Source: Sutcliffiella horikoshii (lineage in GTDB: Bacteria > Bacillota > Bacilli > Bacillales > Bacillaceae_I). From it: 64,000 nt of DNA. Position numbers and translations under genes: made by a program. Below the pieces are notes generated by a model, which saw only the letters and a program-made list of their open reading frames with translations, did no database searches and was not told where the DNA came from. Where the stretch lies: positions 248,001-312,000 of the forward strand of contig NZ_VTEV01000001.1 in the NCBI RefSeq assembly GCF_008180725.1, read 5' to 3'. Position 1 is the first letter of the stretch. Every line of letters begins with the position of its first letter. This document shows positions 9,318 through 21,641 of this stretch, one piece after another.

Positions 9318-9320
9318 CTT

Positions 9321-9686
9321 TTACTCTTCATCATCAGAATCAGAGTCTCTTTTATTCAATTCATGGATCAGGCTTTCGATGTGGTTTCCGTAAGCGATGG
9401 ATTCGTCAAACTCGAAGAAAAGCTCTGGAGTTTTTCTTAGGCGAATTCTGCGTCCAATTTCACTGCGGATGAAGCCTTTTGCTTTTGCCAAGCCAATCAA
9501 AGTGTCTTGTCTTTTTTCATCGTCTCCAAGTACAGAGATGAAAACCTTGGCTTGTTGAAGATCTCCAGTAACCTGTACATCCGTTACTGTTACAAAGCCT
9601 ACACGAGGGTCTTTGATTTTACGACCAATGATATCAGAAAGCTCTTTTTTCATTTGCTCTCCAACTCTGTTTGATCTGAGTGTCAT
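9321..9686 (-). CDS. rbfA: Ribosome-binding factor A
   Basis: RbfA is a KH-fold factor needed for 16S rRNA processing and late 30S maturation, especially in the cold. The 121-residue product has the family core [24 protein letters not shown] (seen in two overlapping parts) and [15 protein letters not shown], and ends in an acidic tail. ATG 9686 is chosen over an upstream in-frame ATG because GGGGTGA lies 5 nt before it and the N-terminus then matches the family. The gene follows ylxP after 13 bp. Confidence 0.97.
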   Translation of the reverse strand: MTLRSNRVGEQMKKELSDIIGRKIKDPRVGFVTVTDVQVTGDLQQAKVFISVLGDDEKRQDTLIGLAKAKGFIRSEIGRRIRLRKTPELFFEFDESIAYGNHIESLIHELNKRDSDSDDEE

Positions 9687-9699
9687 ACCTTTCACCCCT

Positions 9700-9978
9700 T
9701 TAAAGCCAATCAAGCGAAGTTTCTGCCCGCTCTATCTCTGGAAAAGAATCCAGGTAGTCGAGTACTTTTTGCAATTCTTTTTCGGTGATGGATTTGGATG
9801 AAGAGATGGATACTATTCCAATCTTCGTCCGTTGCCATACGTCTTGATGGTCAATCTCTGAGATGGAAATATTGAACCTTTGCTTCAGCCTCGTCATTAC
9901 GCGCTGAAGGACTGCTCTTTTTTCCTTCAAAGATTGAGCATCATAGATCATACAGTCACACTCTATATATCCAATCAT
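9700..9978 (-). CDS. ylxP: DUF503 family protein YlxP
   Basis: This small 92-residue alpha/beta protein matches the YlxP/DUF503 family ([12 protein letters not shown] near residue 16). It is conserved between infB and rbfA across Bacilli, which suggests a part in ribosome assembly or translation, but the function is not established from sequence. Its ATG overlaps the infB stop codon (ATGA), so translation is probably coupled. Confidence 0.94.
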   Translation of the reverse strand: MIGYIECDCMIYDAQSLKEKRAVLQRVMTRLKQRFNISISEIDHQDVWQRTKIGIVSISSSKSITEKELQKVLDYLDSFPEIERAETSLDWL

Positions 9979-12131
9979 TTTCTTTCTATTTCTTGCATTA
10001 CGTAAGCTTCGATGATGTCGCCTTCTTTAATGTCGTTAAAGTTCTTGATTGTTACACCACATTCGTAGTTTGTCGCAACTTCTTTTACATCATCTTTGAA
10101 ACGCTTGAGTGTATCAAGTTCCCCTTCAAAAATAACGATTCCGTCACGGATTAGACGAATGCTGGAATCACGCGTAATTTTACCTTCTGTTACGTATGCA
10201 CCTGCGATCGTTCCAACTTTTGAAACTTTAAATGTCTGGCGTACTTCTACTTGACCGATAACTTTTTCTTCAAATTCTGGGTCAAGCATACCTTTCATTG
10301 CCGCTTCAATTTCTTCAATCGCTTTATAGATGATACGGTGCAGACGGATGTCAACACTCTCAGCATCAGCTGTACGTTTCGCACCTGCATCAGGGCGAAC
10401 GTTGAAACCAATGACAATCGCATTGGATGCAGAAGCAAGGATAATATCAGATTCTGTGATAGCTCCAACGCCAGTGTGAATGATTTTAACTTTAGCGCCT
10501 TCTACATCAATCTTCTGTAGGGAAGCAGCCATTGCTTCTACAGAACCTTGAACGTCGGCTTTCACAATCAAGTTGATTTCTTTCATTTCACCTTGCTTGA
10601 TTTGTTCGAACAAGTCATCAAGTGTTACACGTGTCTTTTCGCTGCGTTGCTCTTGAAGTTGCTTTTGAGCACGTGCTTCCCCAACGTTACGAGCTGTTTT
10701 CTCATCAGCGAAGACCATGAAGTTGTCTCCAGCTTGTGGTACTTCATTTAGTCCAGTGATTTCCACTGGTGTAGATGGTCCAGCTTCTTTTACGCGGCGG
10801 CCAAGATCATTAACCATTGCACGAACACGACCGAACGTGTTACCTACTACGATTGGATCTCCGACACGTAGCGTACCTTTTTGAACTAGAAGGGTAGCTA
10901 CGGAACCTCTACCTTTATCAAGCTGAGCTTCAATAACTGTTCCCTGTGCAGCACGTTTAGGATTAGCTTTATATTCTTCTACTTCAGATACAAGTAGGAT
11001 CATTTCAAGCAATGTATCAATACCCTCTCCACTTAAAGCGGAAAGTGGTACAAAGATAGTATCTCCACCCCAAGCTTCTGACACTAAACCATGCTCTGTT
11101 AATTCCTGCATAACACGGTCAGGATTGGCAGCTTCTTTATCCATTTTGTTTACAGCGACTATGATTGGTACTTCTGCAGCTTTAGCATGGTTGATGGCTT
11201 CCACTGTTTGAGGCATAACACCGTCATCTGCTGCCACAACAAGGATGGTGATATCTGTAACTTGCGCTCCGCGGGAACGCATGGTTGTGAAGGCGGCATG
11301 TCCAGGAGTATCAAGGAACGTGATTTTTTTCCCTTGGTCCACTTCTACTTGGTATGCACCGATGTGCTGAGTGATACCACCAGCTTCACCTGCAGTTACC
11401 TTTGTATTACGGATGGAGTCAAGAAGTGTTGTTTTACCGTGGTCAACGTGACCCATGATCGTAACAACTGGAGGACGCTCTTCCATTACTTCTTCTGTAT
11501 CTTCAGAATCGTAGCCCTCGAAATCGGTTACTTCAAAGATGATTTCCTCTTCCACTACCACATTGTACTCGCCAGCGATCAACTCGATAGAATCTTTATC
11601 AAGATCCTGGTTGATCGTCGCCATAACACCAAGCATTAAGAGCTTTTTGATGATTTCAGAAGGCTCTTTGTTTAGCTTGTTCGCCAATTCTCCAACTGTA
11701 AGGGAACCAGTGAATGTGATTTTAGAAGGTGTTTCTTTTTTCTTCACAGGTTGTGGCGGAGCTTGATGTTGTCCGCGGTTTTGATTTTGTTTATTGTTTT
11801 GTTTCTTTTTCCCTTTAGAGGAGTTATTGTTATTGCTGTTGTTATTGTTAAATGGCTTTTTAGGTGCAGAAGAGTTTTTGCCTTTTCCGCCTTGGTTGCC
11901 ACCTTGAGATTGGTTGTTATTTTGTTTCTTAGGTGCAGAAGCAGTGTTTTGTGGTGCTGCTTTCTTTGGTGCTTCCGTTTTATTTGTGCCGTTCAATTTT
12001 TGGATCGTGTCGTCGTCTAATGTTGCCATATGGTTTGATACCTCAATATTCATTTCTTTTAGTTTTGTAATGACATCTTTACTTGATACGTTCTTTTGTT
12101 TAGCGTATTCGTACACGCGTAATTTCGTCAT
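9975..12131 (-). CDS. infB: Translation initiation factor IF-2
   Basis: The 718-residue GTPase brings initiator tRNA to the 30S subunit. The G domain shows GHVDHGKT at 227-234, DTPGH at 274-278 and NKMD at 328-331. The conserved N-terminal IF2 motif covers about residues 1-50, followed by a low-complexity linker (about 50-135) very rich in Asn, Gln, Lys and Gly, including runs of Asn. The length is close to the B. subtilis 716 residues. The start ATG follows GGGGGTGA. It is in the rimP-nusA-rnpM-ylxQ-infB-ylxP-rbfA operon. Confidence 0.98.
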   Translation of the reverse strand: MTKLRVYEYAKQKNVSSKDVITKLKEMNIEVSNHMATLDDDTIQKLNGTNKTEAPKKAAPQNTASAPKKQNNNQSQGGNQGGKGKNSSAPKKPFNNNNSNNNNSSKGKKKQNNKQNQNRGQHQAPPQPVKKKETPSKITFTGSLTVGELANKLNKEPSEIIKKLLMLGVMATINQDLDKDSIELIAGEYNVVVEEEIIFEVTDFEGYDSEDTEEVMEERPPVVTIMGHVDHGKTTLLDSIRNTKVTAGEAGGITQHIGAYQVEVDQGKKITFLDTPGHAAFTTMRSRGAQVTDITILVVAADDGVMPQTVEAINHAKAAEVPIIVAVNKMDKEAANPDRVMQELTEHGLVSEAWGGDTIFVPLSALSGEGIDTLLEMILLVSEVEEYKANPKRAAQGTVIEAQLDKGRGSVATLLVQKGTLRVGDPIVVGNTFGRVRAMVNDLGRRVKEAGPSTPVEITGLNEVPQAGDNFMVFADEKTARNVGEARAQKQLQEQRSEKTRVTLDDLFEQIKQGEMKEINLIVKADVQGSVEAMAASLQKIDVEGAKVKIIHTGVGAITESDIILASASNAIVIGFNVRPDAGAKRTADAESVDIRLHRIIYKAIEEIEAAMKGMLDPEFEEKVIGQVEVRQTFKVSKVGTIAGAYVTEGKITRDSSIRLIRDGIVIFEGELDTLKRFKDDVKEVATNYECGVTIKNFNDIKEGDIIEAYVMQEIERK

Positions 12132-12148
12132 ACATTCACCCCCAAAGA

Positions 12149-12448
12149 TTAATCGAGCATGGTGAGTAGTTTGTTGGCGAACCCTTCATCAAGAATGGCG
12201 ACCGAAACTCTCGCATCTTTTCCTATCGCTCGACCTAACTCATACCGATCGTCTACCGTTCTGATCGGTACGTTATAGTAAGTACATTTATCTTGTAATT
12301 TCTTCATCGTGTTGGCAGAAGCATCGCTAGCCAAAAGCACCAACTTCGCCTTGCCTGCCCTCACTTCTTTGATGACAAGTTCTTCCCCTGTTATGGTCTT
12401 TCTTGCTCTTGTTGCAAGACCGACAATGGATAGCCATTGATTATTCAT
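12149..12448 (-). CDS. ylxQ: L7Ae-family RNA-binding protein YlxQ
   Basis: This 99-residue protein has the L7Ae/L30e/Gadd45 fold signature ([21 protein letters not shown], then [20 protein letters not shown]), a family that binds kink-turn RNA. In Bacilli it associates with ribosomal or other structured RNA; the exact target is not visible from sequence. Its start overlaps the rnpM stop by 8 bp, so the two are translationally coupled. Confidence 0.93.
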   Translation of the reverse strand: MNNQWLSIVGLATRARKTITGEELVIKEVRAGKAKLVLLASDASANTMKKLQDKCTYYNVPIRTVDDRYELGRAIGKDARVSVAILDEGFANKLLTMLD

Positions 12449-12728
12449 GTGTTGAGTTATTCTCCGTTTCTACCAGCTGAAGTAATTCATCATACAATGA
12501 ATCATCAATCGCTACTTCGAGGTGACGGGCTAGGATGTTTTTCTTTTTGGCAAGGAGGATGCTCTCCCTGTTTCTTGCAAGATATGCCCCTCGGCCTGAT
12601 TTTTTCCCTGTAGGGTCAATTGAAACTTCGCCTTCTTTAGAACGGACGATACGAATCAATTCCTTTTTAGGCTTCAGTTCTTGAGTTGCCACACATTTCC
12701 GCATAGGGACCTTTTTGCGATTGTTCAC
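12441..12728 (-). CDS. rnpM: YlxR family RNA-binding protein (RNase P modulator)
   Basis: The 95-residue product carries the YlxR family motifs PMRKCV near the start, [10 protein letters not shown] and GRGAYLARN. The family member of B. subtilis binds RNase P RNA and has been renamed RnpM. I place the start at the GTG at 12728 ([11 protein letters not shown]) because AAGGTGA lies 5 nt ahead and the N-terminus then aligns with the family; the GTG 9 nt upstream is embedded in that binding site. It lies between nusA and ylxQ. Confidence 0.92.
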   Translation of the reverse strand: MNNRKKVPMRKCVATQELKPKKELIRIVRSKEGEVSIDPTGKKSGRGAYLARNRESILLAKKKNILARHLEVAIDDSLYDELLQLVETENNSTHE

Positions 12729-12750
12729 CTGATTCACCTTCTTTTAAAAA

Positions 12751-13875
12751 TCAGTCTTCAAAATTGTCATCGTCGTAGAATTCATTATCCATATCTTCTG
12801 TATCAGATTTTGATAAAGAAAGATTTGGGTAAATTCCTAGTTCTTCCGCTTCAGACTCACTCTTAATGTCGATTTTCCAACCTGTTAACTTAGCAGCAAG
12901 TCTCGCGTTTTGCCCACGTTTACCAATAGCCAAAGATAGTTGGTAATCAGGTACGATGACGGTTGTTGCCTTTTCTTCTTCATTAACTTGAACTTCCAGT
13001 ACTTTAGAAGGACTTAGTGCATTGGCAACGAACTCTACAGGATCTTTTGACCATTTAACAATGTCAATTTTCTCTCCTTTTAATTCGTTCACAATCGCTT
13101 GCACCCTCTGTCCTTTCGGTCCAACACAAGCTCCTACAGGATCAATTTCCGGATTATCACAGTGAACGGAAATCTTTGAACGGTCTCCTGCTTCACGTGC
13201 AACGGACTTAATTTCTACAGTGCCATCATAAATTTCTGGAACTTCAAGTTCAAAAAGGCGTTTTAAAAGACCTGGATGAGAACGGGAAACAAAAATTTGT
13301 GGCCCTTTTGTGGTTTTTTCCACTTTAGTTAGGAACACTTTAATTCTATCATGAGGTTTGTAATGTTCATTAGGCATTTGCTCATTAACTGGCAACAATG
13401 CCTCAATTTTTCCAAGACTCACATAAATAAATTTAGAGTCTAGGCGTTGAACAATTCCTGTCATGATATCTTCTTCACGTTCGATATATTCAGAGTAGAT
13501 GACTCCTCGTTCTGCTTCTCTTACTCGCTGCGTTACTACTTGCTTTGCTGTTTGCGCTGCAATACGACCGAAGTCTTTTGGTGTAACTTCAATCTCAAGT
13601 ACATCATTCTCTTGGTAGTTTGGATTGATTTGACGCGCTTCCTGAACAGAAATCTCTAAACGAGAATCAAAAACCTCATCTACTACATCTTTTCTTGCGA
13701 ATACGCGCATTGTTCCTGTTTCCAGGTTCATATCTACTCGTACATTTTGTGCTTGATTAAAGTTTCTTTTGTAAGCAGATATAAGTGCAGCCTCAATCGC
13801 TTCAATAATTACATCTTTGCTAATGCCCTTTTCCTTTTCCATCAGGGTTAAAGCATCAAATAACTCGCTGCTCAT
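12751..13875 (-). CDS. nusA: Transcription termination/antitermination factor NusA
   Basis: The 374-residue protein binds RNA polymerase and stimulates pausing and intrinsic termination. An N-terminal polymerase-binding domain (about 1-125) is followed by an S1 domain (about 135-200), KH1 and KH2 ([17 protein letters not shown] near 310-326), then a short acidic tail. It lacks the C-terminal repeats of proteobacterial NusA, as usual for Firmicutes. The start follows AAGGGGGA. In B. subtilis NusA limits its own operon through the leader upstream of rimP, and a matching attenuator-like hairpin is present here. Confidence 0.98.
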   Translation of the reverse strand: MSSELFDALTLMEKEKGISKDVIIEAIEAALISAYKRNFNQAQNVRVDMNLETGTMRVFARKDVVDEVFDSRLEISVQEARQINPNYQENDVLEIEVTPKDFGRIAAQTAKQVVTQRVREAERGVIYSEYIEREEDIMTGIVQRLDSKFIYVSLGKIEALLPVNEQMPNEHYKPHDRIKVFLTKVEKTTKGPQIFVSRSHPGLLKRLFELEVPEIYDGTVEIKSVAREAGDRSKISVHCDNPEIDPVGACVGPKGQRVQAIVNELKGEKIDIVKWSKDPVEFVANALSPSKVLEVQVNEEEKATTVIVPDYQLSLAIGKRGQNARLAAKLTGWKIDIKSESEAEELGIYPNLSLSKSDTEDMDNEFYDDDNFED

Positions 13876-13964
13876 ACAACCATGTCCCCCTTAAAATACC
13901 TATCATTCATAATTTTTTTAACCAATTACGTTTACGTTGATGCAATCGGTTTGTCTGGTTCTTT

Positions 13965-14435
13965 CTAGAACCTGACTGCCAAACGTGCTTTCGCTACTTT
14001 TGGATATGGAATGGAAATTTCCTTTTTACGTGTTTTTATAGTCATGGAGAGTTTAATTGTTTCTCCATCAAAATCCAGAAGATCACCTTCGAAGGACTTT
14101 AAGCCGTCGATAGGTTCATATGTTTTAATGTTGACATATTTACCGATCGATTTCTCGATGTCTTCCTTCTTCTTTAGAGGGCGCTCAGCACCAGGAGAGG
14201 AAACTTCTAGGAAATAGTTATGAGGAATAGGATCTAATTCATCAAGCTTTTCACTTAACTTTTCACTTACAGTCCCGCAATCCTCGATGTCGATACCGCC
14301 TTCTTTATCGACGAATACACGTAAAAACCAAGAGGACCCTTCTTTTACATACTCAATATCCACTAATTCAATATTCATTTCTTTTACGATGGGAAGAGCT
14401 AGTTCTTCCACCGTTTCTGTAACATTTTTGCTCAT
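13965..14435 (-). CDS. rimP: Ribosome maturation factor RimP
   Basis: RimP helps assemble the 30S subunit. The product is 156 residues, the B. subtilis length (there ylxS), with [19 protein letters not shown] and [17 protein letters not shown] as family landmarks. The open frame extends far upstream into the leader, but AAGGAGG lies 6 nt before ATG 14435; a tandem ATG at 14438 is the alternative. It is the first gene of the nusA-infB operon, behind a strong promoter and a leader of about 230 nt. Confidence 0.97.
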   Translation of the reverse strand: MSKNVTETVEELALPIVKEMNIELVDIEYVKEGSSWFLRVFVDKEGGIDIEDCGTVSEKLSEKLDELDPIPHNYFLEVSSPGAERPLKKKEDIEKSIGKYVNIKTYEPIDGLKSFEGDLLDFDGETIKLSMTIKTRKKEISIPYPKVAKARLAVRF

Positions 14436-14438
14436 CAT

Positions 14439-14664
14439 TTTCCTCCTTCGCAAGCGCGAGACGATGTCTTTAAAATCTGAACAAAAGACCCTGCCGATAA
14501 GCAGGGAATCATAAACAAGCAAGCTTATGTAACGCTGATACGAAAATCTAACATTCCCTTTTTTCTCAATGTCATGAAAAAACAAGGTTGCCAGAAAAAA
14601 CGGGAATACAATACGAAAGAGTGGGTTTCCCCACTCTCTGCTAATTACCTGTATATAGCATTTC
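14439..14664 (-). promoter_or_regulatory. Long structured leader of the rimP-nusA operon
   Basis: The transcript before rimP is about 225 nt. It holds a perfect 8-bp hairpin with a GAAA tetraloop (AGAGTGGG/CCCACTCT, 14618-14637) near its 5' end and a terminator-like hairpin at 14483-14506 near its 3' end, with T-rich stretches between. No gene is visible. The layout fits an attenuated leader, as known for the B. subtilis nusA operon. Confidence 0.55.
14483..14506 (-). terminator. Attenuator-like hairpin before rimP
   Basis: CCCTGC pairs with GCAGGG around a 6-nt loop and is followed by TCTTTTG in the transcript. The stem is only 6 bp and the U tract is interrupted, the kind of weak intrinsic terminator that depends on NusA. 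It lies about 160 nt into the leader and 50 nt before rimP. The regulatory role is inferred from B. subtilis. Confidence 0.55.
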
Positions 14665-14671
14665 CAATGTA

Positions 14672-14700
14672 AATATATCATATCCCTATGGAATATGCAA
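14672..14700 (-). promoter_or_regulatory. Sigma-A promoter of the rimP-nusA operon
   Basis: TTGCAT (14700-14695) and TATATT (14677-14672) are separated by exactly 17 nt, with a TGA extension before the -10. This is the best vegetative promoter in the window and sits just downstream of the R2 repeat cluster. Confidence 0.8.
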
Positions 14701-14749
14701 ATCTTTCTAGTGTTTTCAGGGGTTTCCGGCTCTGAACATCCCTCAAACT

Positions 14750-15228
14750 CCTGTTAACTTTCGTTCCAGGTGTTCACTTTCCTAGGGGCTGTGCTGGAGC
14801 CCCCTTGCTTCGTTGGAAGCCAATGAGAAAGTCTTAGATTTTAGAAATTGTTTAAACACCGCTGTTGATTTCCGCAAATGGCTCCGCTTTCCTAGGGTGT
14901 TGCTGGAGCCTCCTCGGCTTCGCCTGCGGGGTCTCCAGCTAACGCTATCTCCCTCAGGAGTCTTCGCCTTTTGCTCCAATCAACAGCTGGGAATCATTAA
15001 AAAACTTTACGTTATCAGTTTTTCAGTGGCCTCGCTTCGCCTGTGGGGTCTCCACCTAGCACTATCTCCCTCAGGTGTCTTAGCCTTTTGCTCCAATCAC
15101 CAGCTCGAAATTACCAAGTACTATATCATATCAGTTTTTCAGTGGCCTCCGTCGTTGCGGGGACTCGACCTACCGCTACCTCCCGCCGGAGTCTCACATC
15201 TTCCACTTCAGTCAACATGGTGGATTGG
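14750..15228 (+). repeat. Dispersed structured repeat, cluster R2 (one full copy, several partial)
   Basis: The 479-bp stretch between the rimP promoter and the polC stop is made of family sequence. A truncated left half starts at 14750 (CCTGTT, GTTCCAGGTGTTCAC). A full copy spans 14861-14987, bounded by GCTGTTGATT and its perfect complement AATCAACAGC. Two right-half copies follow at about 15020-15103 and 15131-15221. In the full copy GCTGGAG/CTCCAGC and TCCTAGGG/CCCTCAGGA pair. The linker TTTTTCAGTGGCC occurs twice and is shared with R1. No gene or polC terminator is visible here. Confidence 0.9.
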
Positions 15229-15254
15229 ATGAACCAAACAAATTCCTCTAAACA

Positions 15255-18200
15255 TTAGAATAAAGATAGTTGGTTTTGGTCTGGCAGGCCTGTTAGGCAG
15301 CCGTGGTTGTCTAGGTACTCTAGGATAGTTTTGGAGATTCTACCTCTTTGTTGCAGGTCTTCTTTGGATAAAAACTCTCCATCTTTTCTTGAGTTCACGA
15401 TGTTGATCGCTGCGTTTGTTCCAAGTCCTGGAATGGAGTTGAATGGCGGGATCAGGGAATCGCCCTCGATTAAGAAATCAGTGGCGCTGGATTTATATAA
15501 GTCCACCTTTTTGAACGAGTATCCGCGTTCACTCATTTCTAATGCCAGTTCCATAACAGTGAGTAAGGACTTTTCTTTTGGCGATGCTTCTAAGCCCTTT
15601 GCATTGATTTCTTCTACTACCTTACGGATGGCTGCAGAACCCTTTACCATCGTATCGATATCAAAGTCATCTGCGCGGACTGTGAAATACGCTGCATAGT
15701 ACATTAGCGGGAAATGCACTTTGAAATATGCGATACGGACTGCCATAAGTACATAAGCAGCAGCATGGGCTTTCGGGAACATGTATTTTATTTTCAAGCA
15801 GGAGTCGATATACCACGCTGGCACATCGTTTTTAATCATTTCCTCTTTAAACTCGTCTGACAGCCCTTTTCCTTTACGGACGGACTCCATTATTTTAAAG
15901 GCCATAGAAGGTTCAAGCCCTTTATAGATAAGATAAACCATGATGTCATCACGACAACCGATTACTTCACTTAGAGTACAAGTCTTATTATGAATGAGCT
16001 CTTGGGCATTTCCGAGCCAAACGTCGGTCCCATGTGACAAACCAGAGATCTGTACTAACTCAGAGAATGTCGACGGTTTTGTATCTTCAAGCATCTGTCT
16101 AACAAACCTAGTACCAAACTCGGGTATCCCTAGGGTTCCTGTTTTACACATAATCTGTTCTTCTGTCACGCCAAGTGATTCCGTACCACTGAAAATCTTC
16201 ATCACATACGGATCGTCTGTCGGAATGGTCTTTGGATCAATACCGCTGAGATCCTGAAGCATCCTGATTACGGTCGGGTCATCGTGTCCAAGGATATCAA
16301 GCTTAAGCAAGTTATCATGAATAGAGTGGAAATCAAAATGTGTCGTTTTCCATTCTGATGACTGGTCATCTGCTGGATATTGGATTGGGGAGAAATCAAA
16401 AATATCCATATAATCCGGTACAACGATTATCCCGCCTGGATGCTGACCAGTCGATCTTCTTACGCCTGTACAACCCGCTGAAAGTCTGTCCACTTCAGCT
16501 CCACGCAAAATTAGATTGCGGTCGTTTGCATATCCTTTTACATATCCATAGGCCGTTTTGTCAGCAACTGTACCTATGGTTCCCGCTCTGAATACATAAT
16601 CTTCTCCAAACAGTACCTTAGTATAGTTATGGGCTCTCGGCTGATATTCACCTGAAAAATTCAAATCGATATCGGGTACCTTGTCTCCTTTAAAGCCAAG
16701 GAAGGTTTCGAATGGGATATCATGGCCGTCTTTTGTGTAGGCCTCGCCGCAATTTGGGCAGTCTTTGTTTGGCAAATCAAAACCAGAACCTACTGATCCG
16801 TCATCAAAGAACTCTGATTTTTTACATGACGGACAAACATAATGAGGAGGCAATGGATTTACCTCTGTAATTTCAGTCATGGTTGCGACAAAGGACGATC
16901 CAACGGAACCACGGGACCCTACTAGGTAACCATCGTCCAGGGATTTTTTAACTAGCTTATGAGAAATTAAATAGATAACAGCAAATCCGTGCCCGATAAT
17001 ACTTTTTAATTCCTTTTCAATGCGCTTCTCGACAAGCTCTGGTAGATCCTCGCCATAGATGCTTCTTGCCCTAGAGTAGCTCATCTCCCGGATTTCTTCA
17101 TCTGCACCTTCTATTTTTGGAGTATAAAGGTCATCTTTGATCGGTTTGATTTCCTCTATCATTGCGGCTACCTTTTGGGTGTTTGTTACAACAATTTCTT
17201 TTGCTTTTTCTTCGCCAAGAAAAGAGAAGGCTGCAAGCATTTCATCCGTTGTCTTAAAATGAACGTCTGGCAATTGATGCCTGTTCAACGGGTTTGCACC
17301 TGATTGAGAACGAACCAAAATCTCGCGGTGTATTTTATCCGTTTCTTTTAAGTAATGAACATTACCTGTTGCCACAACAGGTTTTTCAAGTTTTTCACCT
17401 AGCTTAACAATGTTGGTGATGATCTCTTTTAACGCTTTTTCATCCCGGACTAATTCCAACTCCAACAAGTGAGCATAATTGCTTGGCGGCTGTACTTCGA
17501 TATAGTCGTAGAATTCCGCAATACCCTCCACTTCATCTGGGGATTTTTGCATCATTCCTTCAAAGACTTCACCTTTATCGCAAGCTGTTCCGACAATTAT
17601 TCCTTCACGTAGCTTTTGCAACTGTGACCTTGGAATTCTTGGAACTCGGAAAAAGTAGTTCATATGTGAAATAGATACGATTTTAAAAATATTTTTTAGA
17701 CCTGTATCATTGACTGCAAGCAAGGTGACATGAGAAGGTCTCGCTCGTTTGTAGGCATCTGTTGTACCGGAATGCTCATTCAATTCATCATGAAATGTTA
17801 TACCTTTTTCCAACGCATCTTTTAGCATCTTGACTAGTAAATAACCTGTTGCCTCGGCATCATATATGGCACGGTGATGCTGGGTCAATTCAATATCAAA
17901 CTTTTTACATAGTGTATTTAGACGGTGATTTTTTAATGACGGGAAAAGTAGGCGTCCCAATTCCAACGTGTCAATGACAGGATTCTTTGCCTTTCCTAAT
18001 CCTATCCGTTGGAAACCAATATTCAAAAAGCCCATATCAAAGCTTGCATTGTGTGCTACAAGAATGTCATCTTCCATCCAATCAGAAAAACGTTTTAACA
18101 CATCTCCAACTTCCGGTGCGTCTTGTACCATGTCGTCAGTAATACCTGTCAAATTGATTGTAGTTGCCGAGAGCGCATGGTGCGGGTTGGCAAAAGATTC

Positions 18201-19568
18201 AAAGCGGTCAATAATTTCTCCGCCTCTTACCTTCACTGCCGCAAGCTCGATAATGGTATCATACATCGCTGACAACCCTGTCGTTTCCACGTCAAAGACC
18301 ACATAGGTTTCGTCTGCAAGATTACGATGTGCAGGATTATAGGCGATTGGCACACCATCATCTACAAGATTGGCCTCAAGTCCGTACAATATTTTCACAC
18401 CATTCTTTTTCCCTGCTGCATACGCTTCTGGATAAGCTTGTGCTACTGCATGGTCTGTAACTGCTATCGCTTCATGGCCCCATTTTTTTGCTTGCGCCAC
18501 CAATGAAGAGATGGAGCTCACAGCATCCATGGTGCTCATCGGGGTGTGTAGGTGTAGTTCAACCCTTTTCTCCCCTTCAGGTGCTGTATCCAGTACTTCT
18601 TTTCCATGAAATTCATTGATATCATTCGCCATCATGACAAGGTCACGAACAAACGTATCATTTTGGATGCTTCCTCTTACTTTCAACCACATTCCCTTTT
18701 TGACCGCTTGTAATAGAGGCACATCTTCTTTATCACGGGAAAACATCTTGACCATGATAGAATTTGTGTAGTCAGTAATTTTAAATGTTAGAAGTGTTCT
18801 TCCACTGCGAAGCTCTTTTGTTTCTGCGTCAAAAACGTACCCCTGAACTGCTACACGTCTTTCTTCTTCTACGATCTCCGCCAATGTCTTAATTTCTGCA
18901 TCGTCTTTAATGGTGTACCCGATCATAACCGGTCCACTTACGGTACCTTCATCTTTAGAAGTATCTTTTTTCTGCATTTCTGTGACAGCAGCCAATGCTT
19001 TTTGTTTATCTTCTTGTTGTTTTTGTTCGACAAACTGCTGATATTCTTCTTCAGAATGAGAAAGAGTTGTGTCTAAAATGAAGGTAGGGAAGCCAAACCC
19101 TTCATAAATCGTGCATATGGTGGAGCTCAATTTTTTCTTAACCGCAATTGCTTCCGCTTCATTTCTTGCTTTTAACATAAGCTTGTTGCCTTGCAGGGTA
19201 GGTGTTTGTCCGTTCAGCAACATCATGAGAGGTGGAGAACCGCCTTGTAATTCCTTTAAACAAATCGGCCAATAATCGGCTATATAAGAATCTTCAAATG
19301 AGCGGTTTTGCACTGTTAAAGTGAAGGATACATTTGCGATATGCGCAAAGCTTTTAGTCAATCTTTCATAAAAAAGCATATATACTTTTGCTGGTAAGAT
19401 CTTTTCCATAACGAAATGAAAGTGCCATCGTTTTGTAGTTTTTTCTACTGTAAGTTTTTCAATTCCAGCTTCTGCAAAGTAAGGAAATATATCATCACTT
19501 GTCATTTCGAGCTGTTGTAGCAATAGCCGCAATCTATCTTTTTTTTCTTGAGACATCTGGTCAAGCAA
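15255..19568 (-). CDS. polC: DNA polymerase III PolC, alpha subunit
   Basis: PolC is the main replicative polymerase of low-GC Gram-positives. The order is an OB region (about 230-320), PHP domain ([17 protein letters not shown], about 336), 3'-5' exonuclease (DVETTG at about 426-431), rest of PHP, a zinc-finger segment (CPSCKK and CPNCGE), and polymerase core ([12 protein letters not shown]). The longest frame starts at ATG 19592, which lacks a Shine-Dalgarno. A TTG at 19568 has AAAGGGGA 7 nt ahead and gives 1437 residues, the B. subtilis length, and a candidate promoter would place the transcript start downstream of the ATG. I therefore prefer TTG. Confidence 0.96.
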   Translation of the reverse strand: MLDQMSQEKKDRLRLLLQQLEMTSDDIFPYFAEAGIEKLTVEKTTKRWHFHFVMEKILPAKVYMLFYERLTKSFAHIANVSFTLTVQNRSFEDSYIADYWPICLKELQGGSPPLMMLLNGQTPTLQGNKLMLKARNEAEAIAVKKKLSSTICTIYEGFGFPTFILDTTLSHSEEEYQQFVEQKQQEDKQKALAAVTEMQKKDTSKDEGTVSGPVMIGYTIKDDAEIKTLAEIVEEERRVAVQGYVFDAETKELRSGRTLLTFKITDYTNSIMVKMFSRDKEDVPLLQAVKKGMWLKVRGSIQNDTFVRDLVMMANDINEFHGKEVLDTAPEGEKRVELHLHTPMSTMDAVSSISSLVAQAKKWGHEAIAVTDHAVAQAYPEAYAAGKKNGVKILYGLEANLVDDGVPIAYNPAHRNLADETYVVFDVETTGLSAMYDTIIELAAVKVRGGEIIDRFESFANPHHALSATTINLTGITDDMVQDAPEVGDVLKRFSDWMEDDILVAHNASFDMGFLNIGFQRIGLGKAKNPVIDTLELGRLLFPSLKNHRLNTLCKKFDIELTQHHRAIYDAEATGYLLVKMLKDALEKGITFHDELNEHSGTTDAYKRARPSHVTLLAVNDTGLKNIFKIVSISHMNYFFRVPRIPRSQLQKLREGIIVGTACDKGEVFEGMMQKSPDEVEGIAEFYDYIEVQPPSNYAHLLELELVRDEKALKEIITNIVKLGEKLEKPVVATGNVHYLKETDKIHREILVRSQSGANPLNRHQLPDVHFKTTDEMLAAFSFLGEEKAKEIVVTNTQKVAAMIEEIKPIKDDLYTPKIEGADEEIREMSYSRARSIYGEDLPELVEKRIEKELKSIIGHGFAVIYLISHKLVKKSLDDGYLVGSRGSVGSSFVATMTEITEVNPLPPHYVCPSCKKSEFFDDGSVGSGFDLPNKDCPNCGEAYTKDGHDIPFETFLGFKGDKVPDIDLNFSGEYQPRAHNYTKVLFGEDYVFRAGTIGTVADKTAYGYVKGYANDRNLILRGAEVDRLSAGCTGVRRSTGQHPGGIIVVPDYMDIFDFSPIQYPADDQSSEWKTTHFDFHSIHDNLLKLDILGHDDPTVIRMLQDLSGIDPKTIPTDDPYVMKIFSGTESLGVTEEQIMCKTGTLGIPEFGTRFVRQMLEDTKPSTFSELVQISGLSHGTDVWLGNAQELIHNKTCTLSEVIGCRDDIMVYLIYKGLEPSMAFKIMESVRKGKGLSDEFKEEMIKNDVPAWYIDSCLKIKYMFPKAHAAAYVLMAVRIAYFKVHFPLMYYAAYFTVRADDFDIDTMVKGSAAIRKVVEEINAKGLEASPKEKSLLTVMELALEMSERGYSFKKVDLYKSSATDFLIEGDSLIPPFNSIPGLGTNAAINIVNSRKDGEFLSKEDLQQRGRISKTILEYLDNHGCLTGLPDQNQLSLF

Positions 19569-19592
19569 AATTCTGTCCCCTTTCCCTTGCAT

Positions 19593-19620
19593 AATCTATC
19601 TTTGTTACTTATTCTGTTAA
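19593..19620 (-). promoter_or_regulatory. Candidate promoter of polC
   Basis: TTAACA (19620-19615) and TAGATT (19598-19593) lie 16 nt apart on the minus strand. Transcription would begin near 19586, leaving a leader of about 17 nt that contains the AAAGGGGA ribosome binding site of the TTG start. Confidence 0.4.
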
Positions 19621-19628
19621 GACATAAT

Positions 19629-19658
19629 GGAAGGTACCACCAATATGGGGTACCTTCC
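19629..19658 (-). terminator. Hairpin between proS and polC, weak terminator
   Basis: A perfect 10-bp inverted repeat (GGAAGGTACC/GGTACCTTCC), extended by CC/GG, lies 30 bp after proS. In the proS transcript it is followed by ATTATGTCTT, a poor U tract; the better T run (TTTT) is on the other strand, where no gene ends. It probably separates proS from polC, but its direction is uncertain. Confidence 0.45.
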
Positions 19659-19688
19659 TTTTAATATTCATATCTATTGTACTATATT

Positions 19689-21395
<1,707 letters not shown>

Positions 21396-21415
21396 CTATG
21401 TATTTACATTAAACT

Positions 21416-21548
21416 CCCTGTTTCCTTGCGTTCCAGGTGTTCGCTTTCCGCGGGACGGTGCTTGAGCCTCCTCGGCTTCGCCTGCGGGGTCTCAACCTAC
21501 CGTTACTCCCCCGCTGGAGTCTCACACCTTGCACTTCAGTCAACAGGG
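21416..21548 (+). repeat. Dispersed structured repeat, copy R3
   Basis: A 133-bp copy lies between proS and the rasP terminator. Paired segments from outside in are CCCTGTT/AACAGGG, AGGTGT/ACACCT, TCCGCGGG/CCCGCTGGA (one bulge), ACGGT/ACCGT and TTGAG/CTCAA, with a GGC-TTC-GCC tip. It is the cleanest full-length example of the GTTCCAGGTGTTCGC type. Confidence 0.93.
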
Positions 21549-21584
21549 TAAAAACTATTACTACCTTTTTAAAGTCACTTTAAA

Positions 21585-21620
21585 TGAAAGAAAACTTGCA
21601 TCACATTTCATGATGCAAGT
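21585..21620 (-). terminator. Terminator of rasP
   Basis: ACTTGCATCA pairs perfectly with TGATGCAAGT around a 7-nt loop and is followed by TTTTCTTTC in the transcript, 21 bp after the rasP stop. Confidence 0.92.
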
Positions 21621-21641
21621 CCATGTGCTTATGTTTCTATT

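Noticed and set aside
14618-14637. Intrinsic terminator in the early rimP leader
   Set aside because: The 8-bp stem with GAAA loop is good, but it is followed by TTCGTATTG rather than a U run; it is more likely a structural hairpin.
14436-14681. Extended 238-residue RimP
   Set aside because: The upstream part would be translated from the structured leader, has no binding site and no similarity to the family.
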